Assembly (NCBI GenBank): GCA_964200185.2
Contig: CAXNAD020000024.1
Location: 1 to 44,867, forward strand
Direction of reading: 5' to 3'
From: Choristocarpus tenellus KU-1152
Taxonomy: Eukaryota > Phaeophyceae
Length of the DNA: 44,867 nucleotides
How positions within the stretch are numbered: position 1 is the first letter of the stretch; every line of letters begins with the position of its first letter. Under the pieces are notes generated by a model. It saw nothing but the letters and a program-made list of their open reading frames with translations. It did not search any database and was not told the origin of the DNA. A program made the position numbers and the translations under genes. Positions 21,902-32,936 of the stretch are shown here, one piece after another.

Positions 21902-24900
21902 ATGCACAGGTTAACAATGGTTAGTAATGGTGCTACTTGGCTATTATTGCTCTCTGGCTTCATCAATCTCACAGGTACTGATGGATTTCTCACACCAGTA
22001 TTGAAACAGCAATTTTCATGTTTGTTGAACACACATGATATTGTGGAGGATGGGAAACATGGAGATAGACTGTCAAAGGTAACAAAGGTCAAGACCTCTC
22101 GTATTGACACACTTCTTGTTGCAAGAGGGATTGCATCTGATCTGAAGCATGCAGCGGCACTGATCATGGCTGGTGATGTATTCATTAGGTAAGTGGCTGG
22201 TTTCCTCTTAAGTTTCTTATCCATATTTGTGCAGCACAGCTGTTAGAAAAGACATTCTGTGACCAATTGATCTTGACACGTCCTTTACTTTTGTTGTTGT
22301 AATGTTGCTGATTCATGTTGTGTCTCTTATTTTGATCTCCTATTCCTCCTAACAAGGAATGATGGCAAAATCACCTCCCCTGCAGTCAAGGTTAAAGAAA
22401 ATACTGTTCTTCATATCAGACAGAGGAAGGACCACCCTTGGGCATCACGAGGTGGCATCAAGCTTAACCATGCTCTTAATCATTTTAACATTGTTCCAAG
22501 AGTAAGGTAAGACAAGGGAAAAATGATTTGTGTGGAGAAACGGTGCTTACTGAATTGAAATACGCTTTATTATGTAGAATACCTGGGAAAAGGTGTGAAA
22601 TCGTTTTTTAACTCTTTTTTTAAATTGTAGATTATGTTTCTGTGATTTAATCGTTGTTGATATTGGACAAGGGTGAAGAACAAGGGAGGAGGTATCTTGC
22701 TATTGGTGATAGAACTCATTGCAACTGGAAAGTTTTCATGAGATAGTCTATCTCCCAATTCCGTGCTTTTGTGCTCTGGTCTTGCTTGTCGTAAGTGTAA
22801 CTCATGACCAACTTTGATCATGGCAAAGCTCTCTAAAACTGCCTTTGGAGTTGGGCTTGTGATTTGGAACAAAGTTGAATTTTTCTGTATTTCTGATAGG
22901 CATTGGTTTGTGTCGGACATAATGGGCAGTCAGACCCTTCTATCTGTGTGTGCTATGTATATATATATAAGGCATCCATTTCACTTCTGCTTTTGACATG
23001 CCTCTCTTGTTATTATAAATAGTTTGATTGGGACATCCTTGGACAAACCCCACTCAATTCATGACTAAATGTGCAAGCAAGCCACATCTATTTTTATCCC
23101 AACAACTTATGTCTTGAATGTAGATGAATGTAAATCCTGAAGAGACATACATATGTTTCAAAGATTGGCAAGTCGGCACTGCTTCCATGTTTCACAAGTA
23201 ATTTCACTTGAATGTTGAAAAAGCATGGGGCATTTTGAAGACTTTTTTATGTTGTGGACTAGGGTTCAAGAAAGGCTTACTAACAAGTGTGTGCTGAAGT
23301 TGTAGGATCAAAATTTGCTCAGGTCCTGTTAGCTTTTCCAAGAGACCACATCACTATCTCCAACCTGGTTAACTAGTTATCTTATGTTGATAATCTGAGA
23401 CCCCATTCGGATGACAGTTGCTTGGTCAGCACAAACTTGGAATGACTGCATATTCTTGATGTCTTACTGGTGACTTTATTCATTTCATTTATCCATTAAT
23501 TTTAACAAGAAATTTAAAGCTTTCGCAGAAGTCAAAGGGTTTCCCGAAAAACACCAATGGGAGTGTCTCAGTGGTGCCTACCACTCCCTACTGTGAGTGT
23601 CATATGCCCAGCAAATGTGCTTGTGTCATCTTGTATCACCAACCTGCGTTCATCCTTGTGAACTCATGTACCTGCCAAGTAGAGATATGGGTGTAGGTTG
23701 GGAGGCTCACTCAGTTGTATTGGTCATACCATAATCAACTTAGTGTTGAGAATTAACCCTACAATGAATATTAAGGACTGGGAAAATTTCGGGCTCCACT
23801 AAATGGTCTACAAACTGGGTGATGATAGTGTATGATATTCAGGGGTTACCACAAACCTAAGTTGTAGAGGAGTAACTGGTTCTTACGTGACCACGAACCT
23901 ATATTGTGTGAACAAGCCCTCCAATTCATATGAGACCATTGAAAACACACTGGAGTGACACAGTTTGTGGGCGGAAGGTTCAGATAAGGTTAAGGGATGT
24001 GTGTACAAGAGATATGTTTGTTTGTTTTTGAAGTGGTAATTTCGTTATCAGTGTAGAGTCTTTAGATACAAGGGATTCCAAAGTCTTGGGTTCATGAAGT
24101 TCTAGTGTTGAGATTCTCAAGGCCAGGAAAAATCTAGGGGTTTACACCAAATGGACCAATCAAGTGACAGCAAATTGATCAAGGCATCATCCCCTGTCTG
24201 TAAGGAAGGTTTGCCACAGGCTTAAGGTTCTGGGTTCCTGGGTTTGAACAATCTCCCATCACTCCATCAGCAACAATAGCCACAACAAGCTTGACCTAAA
24301 TTTTCCCTACCTTAAAGATCTTCTCAAACCTTAGAAGTGTGAGTGTTCAAGAAGTATTATTAGCAAGTGACGGCATCTGTGGTGCTATCTGGGGAAAAGC
24401 ATTGACCAAAGTTAAGATCCAGACTGGCCGTCACCCAACCAGCAACATTGTCACCAAGCTCTAAAGTGGTTTGATACAGTAGGGCAGGGAGATGTAGCTG
24501 AGGTATGGATGCTGGACATTGGGATGAGCTATCAAAAGTGGAGGGTGTAGATCAGGTAGAACCAGGACCTTATCCACTGTGTTACAAAATACCGCACTGT
24601 GTTGTGGAGTCCCTTGGATCTGCTTGTGCATCTACAATAATGAGCTACAATGGTTCTTATCTCCCTATACCTCTAAGACTTCCTCATCAGGGAAGGTCTC
24701 CCCACTATCACGTACGAGGTTAGGTCTAGTCACTCTGTTGATTGTTGCACATAACCTGGTACTGGTGAAGATGTCCCCCGCTTGTGCTTCCGTTGCTGTC
24801 TCCCTTCCACTTAATTAGAACTGCAGAGAAACACAAATTCTCTTATGAAGGGATATGATCCCAGGACTTTGCTTTTGGAGGCCCAAGTACATTTCCACTG

Positions 24901-27900
24901 ACCTGCATGGCATAGTGCTGTTATTGGGTACTGCAATAGATTCACCACCCAGTTTGCACGTCGAAAATATTGCATGTAAGAGGCTGATAAAAGTGTATGA
25001 AGGCATGAGGCTAAAACACAGGATGATAATGTAGAGGCTAGTTTAGTTGTCCTGTAGTACATACGTTGTGTGTGTGTGGAAGGGTATCCTTTTGAAATCA
25101 AGCTGAAAACTGGGGTGGATAGGCAATAAATCTTGGAGATCTCCATGTTTTACAAAGCAAAATCCTGTCATTGAGTCTAGCACTTGAATACCTGTTGTAC
25201 AGGCAACTACTACTGGGAGAATTCCTTGCATGTAATGTTTGTTGGTGTTCAGCATCAATAACTGCACACCTATGACATTGAAGGGCACTATGTCATACTT
25301 GTAAATGATAGAATGATGCAAACCTTTATTATACGTACAATACTTGATACAAGATGTGATGCTTTTGAGTTCTTTGCATATTTTTTAAGATATTTTCATG
25401 GGTTGAGGGACCTTTAGGAGGAGTTATTCACAGCAACATATCCAAACAAGTAAGAACTGTTGGGCGATAATGCGAATGATATATATATATATATATTGTA
25501 GCATGTAGCAAGCTGTTGCAGTGAATTGCAATGATTTGCTGACGAAAAAATGATAGCATTAGAGCACTATCCCACTTGCCTCTTTCAACATATCCAAACA
25601 AGTAAGGACTGTTGGGCGATAAGGCATATGATATATATATATTGTAGCTTGTAGCAAGCTGTTGCAGTGAATTGCAATGATTTGCTGATGAAAAAATGAT
25701 AGCATTAGAGCACTATCCTACTTACCTCTTTCTAGAACACTTGATTCTTGAGCTCATTTAGTCTCCTCCATATGCTGACTGACAGGGATGCAGTGGCAAT
25801 TGATGTTGGGTGCTCAACAGGTGGCTTTACAGATGTGCTACTGGCTAATGGTGCACAAAAAGTGTATGCTGTTGATGTTGGGTGAGACTGTACTGTATGT
25901 TCATGACACACAGAACATCAAAAAAAAAATTGCCTTGAACAGATGTGACTTACCTGTAAACTTACTGCACCATGAACTTTTAATGCCTTGATGTGTCCCC
26001 AGATATGGTCTTCTTGATTATAGACTTCGTCAAGACCACAGGGTGCAGTTGCTGGAGCGAACCAATGCACGACACCTGGATGGCAACCTGATACCAGAAG
26101 CAGAAGGTGTTGACATCTTGGTGTGTGATGCAAGCTTTATTGCTCTAGAGGTGAAGAGTCGCACTCATTACTGATATGAGAAAAATGCTCATGATGATTA
26201 TCTAATTAAATAGTTGATAGCATAAGACTTTCGTATGAACCGTGTTTATTGGCACCATATTATCAGTAGTATGTGCAGTAATGTGATGTTGACCAGTCTT
26301 CTGCTGCCATATAGATATTACAGTGGTCACTTGCTATTATTATTGCTGTTATTATATTAAAGTATATATTGATTTCACCACCTGCGCTTGTCTAGGTTGT
26401 TCTCCCTGCTGCAATGGATCTGGTTAAAGAAGGAGGCATCATGGTCTGCCTTATAAAACCCCAATTTCAAGCAACTAGGGTGAGCTGTAATGAAGGTCTT
26501 GAGGTAGATTAATTGAGATAGGCTGAAGTTGTTACAGTCTTTACTCTGGAGGATAATACAGGTGCAGAGTCTCTGTGGCAGACCAAAGCCAAAATATCCA
26601 ACATACCTGTGTCCCCTTCTATGCAGGACCAAGCAAAAGGTGGCCTGGTTTCTGATCCTGCTGTGCATGATGCTGTCTGTGCTAAGGTGAACACGTTTTG
26701 TACAATACTTTGTGTAGTATCTATCACCCAACTTTTTCACATGATACTGAAAAAATGGTGAGGTAGTTGATGAACGAATAGTGCTCTATGCAATACTCAT
26801 GCTGCAAGGGCAAGTTCCCTGGATCAGTCTCTCAGGTGTAATCAGGCCCGGTCTACTTCAAAATGTGTGTTGACAGAAATGAGAACATGACCCAAACAGA
26901 TAAGTTGACCCAGAGATGTTGCAAAGTATTTTTCCCTGAAAAGGCATTATACCTCTAAAACATAATGGTCATATTTAAACCCTTCATCAAAGCATCACCC
27001 ACCCCCCAAGTGACACAAGTACCATGATGCAAGTCTGTTGACATCCATAGAAATCTCGTGTACTGAAATGGTTCCTTGACAGATGTAGCAACATATTATT
27101 ACATGTATTAATAGTATTTTGTGAGTATTGGTGTTGCCCCCTCTTCTCACCTTGGTGCATGACACCAGATCTAAGAGTTCAATGCTTCTGAAATTTCTGA
27201 ACACCCAATATTGCACTAAGAAGTTTAACAGTGATGATTTATGTTGGGGTTATGTGGGCAGACAAGTCTAGCATTCCTTCACCTCTTCCCTATGCAGTGG
27301 GGGATTAGGCTGCATCTTAATGGGATTTTGCTTTTGCAAGTTTTGGATGTGATGAAGGACTTACTGGAAATTGGAAGGTAAAACCTGAAATGGTTGAAGT
27401 CAATATCTATGTTTTGCACCACGCCTACACCGATGGCAGTCACCCATTACATTTGAACATGTATTTACTACGTATCATTTGCCTTTTTTCTTAGAATGCT
27501 TGTATACCCTGAGTAGCACGCAACCATATCCAGCAAGGAAACATGAGAGCTCATCTTATTGTCACCCCCCTGATGTCGGTTGATCGTTACACTCATACAA
27601 AGTCAATCCAATTAAATGAGAAGTATCTTTTAGTTTTGTTTCAACAATACTTTGTAGTAACAGAGTAAATATTGTTTAAAGCTAGTGTTTGTGATCTCCC
27701 TATAGGTATGCAAAATATCACTTTACTTTGATTGGCTGGACCAGATTACTGTAAAGGTAACCCTTGATAACATATGGTGAGTACTGTTTTATGGTTGTTA
27801 ATTAATGTTATTAACATTATTTATTTTCCCACCATACTGCCCTTCAACCAGCATTTTTTTTCATGGCATCAATCCTCAATTTGTTGTGTTTGAATGCTGT

Positions 27901-28103
27901 CCCGATAATATATTGAGACCACCTGACTGGCAAGGTTATGGATGCACTTTGATGGGTTTTTTCCCTGTCTTCTCTATCAGGCACAAGCATGGCTTGATGG
28001 TACAGCTGGATGGAATTTTGTGGGAATCACTGAGAGCCCAATCAAAGGAGTAGAATTGGGGAACAAAGAATTCCTTATGTTCAGTGAGAAAATAAAACTG
28101 TAG
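21902..28103 (+). CDS. TlyA/FtsJ-family rRNA 2'-O-methyltransferase, organelle-targeted
   Basis: A gene for an S4-domain methyltransferase of the TlyA (hemolysin A) family, which methylates ribose 2'-OH in rRNA using SAM. Exons are 21902-22188, 22357-22506, 25786-25881, 26003-26150, 26396-26479, 26627-26686, 27340-27378 and 27981-28103, together 328 residues; bacterial TlyA has about 270. Residues 1-40 are a leader with a WLLLLSGFI core and a TDGF site followed by a non-acidic stretch. The S4 domain starts at about 66 ([25 protein letters not shown]). WASRGGIKL follows, then the SAM motif [13 protein letters not shown] (150-162). The family's K-D-K-E set is present: Lys131, Asp220 (VCDASFI), Lys248 (LIKPQF) and Glu318 (GNKEF). 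The end matches the family's SPIKG-GN-EFL signature. Start could also be Met at 21917. Exon 7 has odd boundaries, described separately. Plant chloroplasts have related proteins, so plastid location is likely but the leader is weaker than that of the RimP-like gene. Confidence 0.85.
25435..25733. repeat. Tandem duplication, 152-bp period, in a TlyA-like intron
   Basis: Two copies start at 25435 and 25587 with AACATATCCAAACAAGTAAG and run to a CCTCTTTC end. Each holds a (TA)n run, a TGTAGC-TGTAGCAAGCTG segment and GATAGCATTAGAGCACTATC. They differ at about ten positions and in the length of the TA run (25479-25496 against about 25630-25642). The second copy ends some 50 bases before the exon 3 acceptor at 25785. 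Confidence 0.9.
27340..27378 (+). other. 39-nt exon 7 of the TlyA-like gene, non-canonical edges
   Basis: This segment encodes [13 protein letters not shown], the helix expected between the DPAVH segment and the C-terminal strand of TlyA proteins. To keep the frame, the exon must be 39 nt and both flanking introns must be one base shorter than GT-AG splicing gives. Canonical sites (GT at 26687 to AG at 27340; GT at 27378 to AG at 27980) would leave a 37-nt exon read with immediate TGA stops. All other introns of this gene are ordinary GT-AG. Either the introns are non-canonical, or one base is missing at each edge in this assembly or allele. Confidence 0.6.
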
Positions 28104-31100
28104 TGCAAAATTGATTGCGTTCACATCTTCATTGATTAGATATTTTACTCTGATATTCATTACTCTGGACTACTTGTTTATAGAGTATTCTGTATCATGT
28201 GCTATGTGTAGCACAAGGTTGGATGAATTGTTTGTGCCATGGGTGCAGTCTTGTATTACTTTGCACATATTTTGCTTAGATGAAATATCACTCGATTGTT
28301 CAGTCTTTTGGCAATGATATAACCCATGAGACCCAATACAGCATGGGGAGTAAAAGATACCTGAACCGTAATCTACTTTTACAGAATTTTGAGTATCATT
28401 TTCTAGCCAAAGTCTGACTAACTCCGACTAAGTTGCATGAGTTCATTCATGTCATCCTTTTGTTCCACGATAATGAATCTCTGGGATCAAAAAGGTATGT
28501 GCTGGTTTTAAGTCTTGGGTGGCTTTGTCATGAAGTATGAGCAATTGCGGTGTTTGGATATTTATTTCACTGAGACCAGTATGAATTTCTACCCTTCTCT
28601 GAACCCTAAATTCATGTTTCGCACATAATTTTTTGTTATTTGTTTGGTGTCATATTTACATTGATGCCATATAAGGAGGGCAATGTTGCATGTAATCTTG
28701 TTTAAGATTAGATATTTGGGTCTTGCAACAGTATTAATTAATAATTCAACCCCCACTCTAAACTAACAAGAATATTGGTAATTTTTTTATGGCTCCCCAA
28801 GAAGAGGAGCCTTATTTGAGAGAAATATTTCAGTATGTGCCAAAAACGTCTGCCTCATCTTCTACACAATCAACACAGGAAATCTTGGTTTACAAAATTT
28901 CTAGATTTCATGGCTGAGCTTGTGGGTTTTATAAAATCTTCCCTCTTTGGTGGCCACTGATGTAACTCTTTCATGGGGGGGGGAGAAGTCTGGTCAAACT
29001 GAGGTTAATCAAACTACTTGGCTCTAAGTATGTGTTCAACCGTGAGGTGAACAGTGGTAGTGCTTTGGGTACATGAATGGTCGGAATCTCTCACCAAATT
29101 ATGGTTCAAGTACATATGATGCCACTTACCTCTTGTTTCCTCTCCTTTGTATGCTGCGGATGCACTCAAGACCAAGGTAAAAACTATCGTATGTGCACAA
29201 TTTGACTTGGTCAATAGACACACAATATTGATTCCTGAAATATATTGTTTTTCATTTCAGGATATTTTTCATGACAGTTTCATCACATGAGACTATGAGA
29301 GGATGCAGTACAAGGTACATTATATCATGCTGCACGTGATGTTCACTTTGCTAGGCAGGTATATTGTCTTGAAACCTGAGAAACTAATATTCTGGGGAGA
29401 GTCTGATGTAGAGGTGGTCGAGTAGAGGCTTCAGCCAAAGGTGGTCTGTCAAGAGACTTAATGTCTCATGAGTGAAAGGTTTTGGATGCATTAACTGTGA
29501 GTATCTAACATCAAGGGTATTACAGTGTATACAACAGAAAAACATAGTGAACAAAACTCAAGAGAGCAAGCTGAGTCTGCTTTTTACTCTGGGGGCAATC
29601 TTGTAATGATTGGCATCTTTGAAACAGAAGAAAGTGTTCACATCTATGGCAACAAAATATGGGTCAAATGAACATTGGCTCTAAAAATCTTTGTGTACCA
29701 TGCACAAACTTGGGGCAAAACAAAAACATGAGTAAATGTGCATTACCGATCTGTATGTGTGAAGTATTGGAGTGTCTGCAGGGTCACACCCTGATAGGAT
29801 GGTATCATCATGCAAGACAGTCACAAGGTAAGTGTCCTGAAGTGTAACTATTGTCAAGAAGAGTAGTCTATCTTTCAATACAATCCAGTAGGGGAATTTA
29901 GTTTGTTGTAGTGCCATATTGATACGTACAAAGCGTTCAAATATGTTGATGGACATGGAGCAACTTGGGATATGAAATTAGAAGATGTGGTTTCACCGGT
30001 CGCATTCTATTCAATATGGAAGACAGAAGATAGATCTATTGACAAAGATAGCATTTACAAGATAGTGTAGGTGGATTTCATAACAAAGGTTGAGGGTGTT
30101 GGGCTGTCAGTAGGGTGTTTGTTCTGGCAGGAAAAGGTGCTCTACTTGTGGAAGACAGTGTGGCCAACTGCATATGCTGTGGTGCTTTTAAGCATCCCGA
30201 AAATCTGTATCTCAGAGGATACCGCCTGGGGGGGAAACATTCAATGCAACATTTCAGCAATACTTTATTTACTCCATGAGTAATGGACAAAAGTGTGGGC
30301 CTCTTGGGTCACATAGATTCTTCGAAGAGCTCATGACTTTTGTACAATGTTCAATAAACATATTCCTGTTGGTTTTTAGTGTCAATGAGGATACTTGCAC
30401 ATTCATAAAAGAAATTCAAGCAAACTCTGATATTTTCAAGATCCCCTACAAAGTGTTCATCATCAAGATGACAATGAAGGTTGCACTTGGACACATCTCA
30501 CATTCCTATGTGCATTGCTACCTAGCACCTCCTACCCCAACTTGGTGACTAGGTTTGTTGGTATGAAAAGAAACCTACTGTGAACCTCCAAGAAACATCA
30601 TGCCCATACAATTAACCCATTAATGAACCTAAACTTTTACCTACAGCTCATCCATGCCTCTACACTCTCTACCTCCAAATTGGTCTTACCGAGGTTCCAC
30701 TTCATCTTACCCAATGTTCGACCATGTTCAGTTGATAACATCAACATTTGTTATTGTTTGGAAAAATTTTGGGTTCCAGGTGCTCTATATTTGATAACAC
30801 CAGTGCATTTGCTCTTCAATGTCTGAAACAAGACTTGTGCCTAACATCTGGAGATAGGGTAATACTTTGAGCCATTTGTTCCATAATATCTGGTCTTGCA
30901 AAGGCTATTTATGAAAAGTGGCATCCCCCCCTCATGTACACACTAAAGAGGCACCAGATGTAGGCCCCTAACCCATGGAGCTTTTTTGTTTTCACTCCTT
31001 CACACGCTTCTCTTTCTCTTGTTCGGTCGGCAACTCAACTAGATTTAAGGTAGGTTCATCTTTCTCAGATCCTTCACCTTTCTCACCATCCTCAACATGT

Positions 31101-31209
31101 GGAAGGGCATATTTGGCAGATGGATCGACATCATTAATATATGTTTTGCTTCACGTTAGTCTAGAAAAAACCCGACCTGTGGTCAGAAACACTTCAACTG
31201 CACTCCTTT

Positions 31210-31315
31210 TCATACTACTAACCTTTGCACTATCAGCCAGAAGTTTCCACCTTGATGTTGGTCAGTTCTTGTGGTAAGGCCACAGAGAGGATATCAGATG
31301 CACAATTAGTTGAAC
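31210..31315. repeat. Dispersed repeat, copy A
   Basis: About 75 percent similar by eye to 39845-39955, in the same orientation. The shared core is ACCTTGATNTTGGTC, then CTTGTGG, a GCCACAGA segment, GGATA-CAGATG and a GTTGAA end. It is probably a remnant of the same mobile element family. On the minus strand a Cys-x-x-x-Cys-Gly segment in copy B weakly recalls a gag zinc knuckle. Confidence 0.5.
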
Positions 31316-32917
31316 TTGCCACATTCAATAGCATAACAAAAACCAGATTTCGTTGTTGAGAAGTCTGGTATCGAAGTGATATGAACCCCCAAAGATCATA
31401 CTGTAAGTGGACGCGTAAACTACTGGGTCACAAGGATGCCATACAAATTTATGATCTTACCCTCACCACCTTCAGACTGTCTGCGCACACTCAAGGTTTA
31501 TGCACTCCTAGAGATATATGCTGGTGTGGTTGATTGTGTTCCTGTTGTGTTCTTTGTTCTTTGTTCTCTCCTCCAAACATTCCAGAGAAGACGAAAAAAT
31601 GAATAGTCCCAAGATGTTCGTTTTTTATTTTTACCTGCGATCTAATCAAATCATACTATTTCAATTGCTACAATTCACAGCACTGCAAATTTTGCTTAGG
31701 CAGATGTAACCCACCCTTCCTTGTACCAGGTACAGCCCTCCCTGTGATTTTCCTTTGGTGCTGCTAGAGAACTGTAGCTGGTAGCTAGTGGAGCTTCTCC
31801 TCTTCTCACCCAGGCACAGAACACACATCTCCCCAAGCGCCATTCCTCCTGGTGGTGGGTGTTCTCTTTTTCCCCAGCACAGCCCCCGCAGGTTTATCTA
31901 GGCACAATCCCCACTGTTTCTTTCCTCCTTTTCCTGCTGGAGCAGAGTGGCTAGGAGCTAGTGGAGCTTCCCCTCCCCCCCCTACCCACAACCACATTCC
32001 CTCTCTGTTACCCATTCAAAGCATTGCACCCTGTAGTACCCCATCCTAGCTATAGGTCAGCAGTGGACCACTTGGGTTCTTCAAATTGAGACGCAGAAGT
32101 ACTTGCTAATAGGAGCATCACTCCGCAGCATTGTAACAACATGTGTGCTGGGTACGGGTAATATTGTAGAAATGTGTAGTTCTGATGACTAAGCATGAAC
32201 AAATGGTTGTGACATGATGTGTAGGGATCAAGCATACAAGAGGATGTTGCAAGGGATACTCACAAGAAAAGGAAAGAACATACTTGCCACAAGTTTGTCC
32301 AAGGAACAAACACAGAAACACAAGTGAAGTGCAGACATCCTCCCACCTTAGTCCCTCTGGTTGCATTGATTAGAGTATGGATCCCACATCTTCTATCACC
32401 AATGTTTTTCGTGTGTTGAAAGGCCTGATGAAGGGAAGTCCTTAGCATGATATGCCCATATAGACCATGAATGGCACCCTTATGTTCTACGTTTGAAGTG
32501 AAGGAAGTAGTTTGCAGCATTATTAGGTTTCGCCAGGATGATTACCTACAACTACCATTTTCTGGAATGTGGGGGGGGTATCTCACTGCAATGACCACGA
32601 TGAGAGCGGAAAGAGGGACAAGTGCCAGACTGGTAACGAACATTTCTCATTGATAGTTGTCCCCAGACTAAAAGTTAACAGTAATGATGATCATAGTGAT
32701 GATGCCACGATTGGAAGGCCACACTCCCTGATAGGCCCAGTTTTTTTTTTCCCCAAAAAACTATGACCCTCTTTAAAATACCACTTTGTAACTGCTAGGA
32801 AAGGCACCCTTGCAGACGACAAGTACACCTGTAGAACACCAGGATCCTGATCTTTTCAATGTACTATAATATAATTAGCATTGATAGATTGTGAGGGCTT
32901 TTGATGCACAGGAAAGT

Positions 32918-32936
32918 TATATATATATATATATAT
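32918..32936. repeat. (TA)n microsatellite
   Basis: An uninterrupted run of TA units with no gene nearby. Confidence 0.8.

Noticed and set aside
21826-22224. 132-codon minus-strand open frame
   Set aside because: It is the antisense shadow of exon 1 of the TlyA-like gene.
22570-22920. 116-codon minus-strand open frame
   Set aside because: It lies inside the long intron of the TlyA-like gene, has no domain and no splice context.
27804-27818. AATGTTATTAACATT palindrome
   Set aside because: Short and AT-rich; expected by chance in a spacer of this composition.
27921-28053. Plus-strand frame ending at 28053
   Set aside because: It is an alternative frame of the last TlyA-like exon; the family's SPIKG and GNKEF motifs are in the other frame.
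30276-30548. 90-codon plus-strand frame
   Set aside because: No family resemblance, isolated, and the frame before it is in a different phase; too weak to call.
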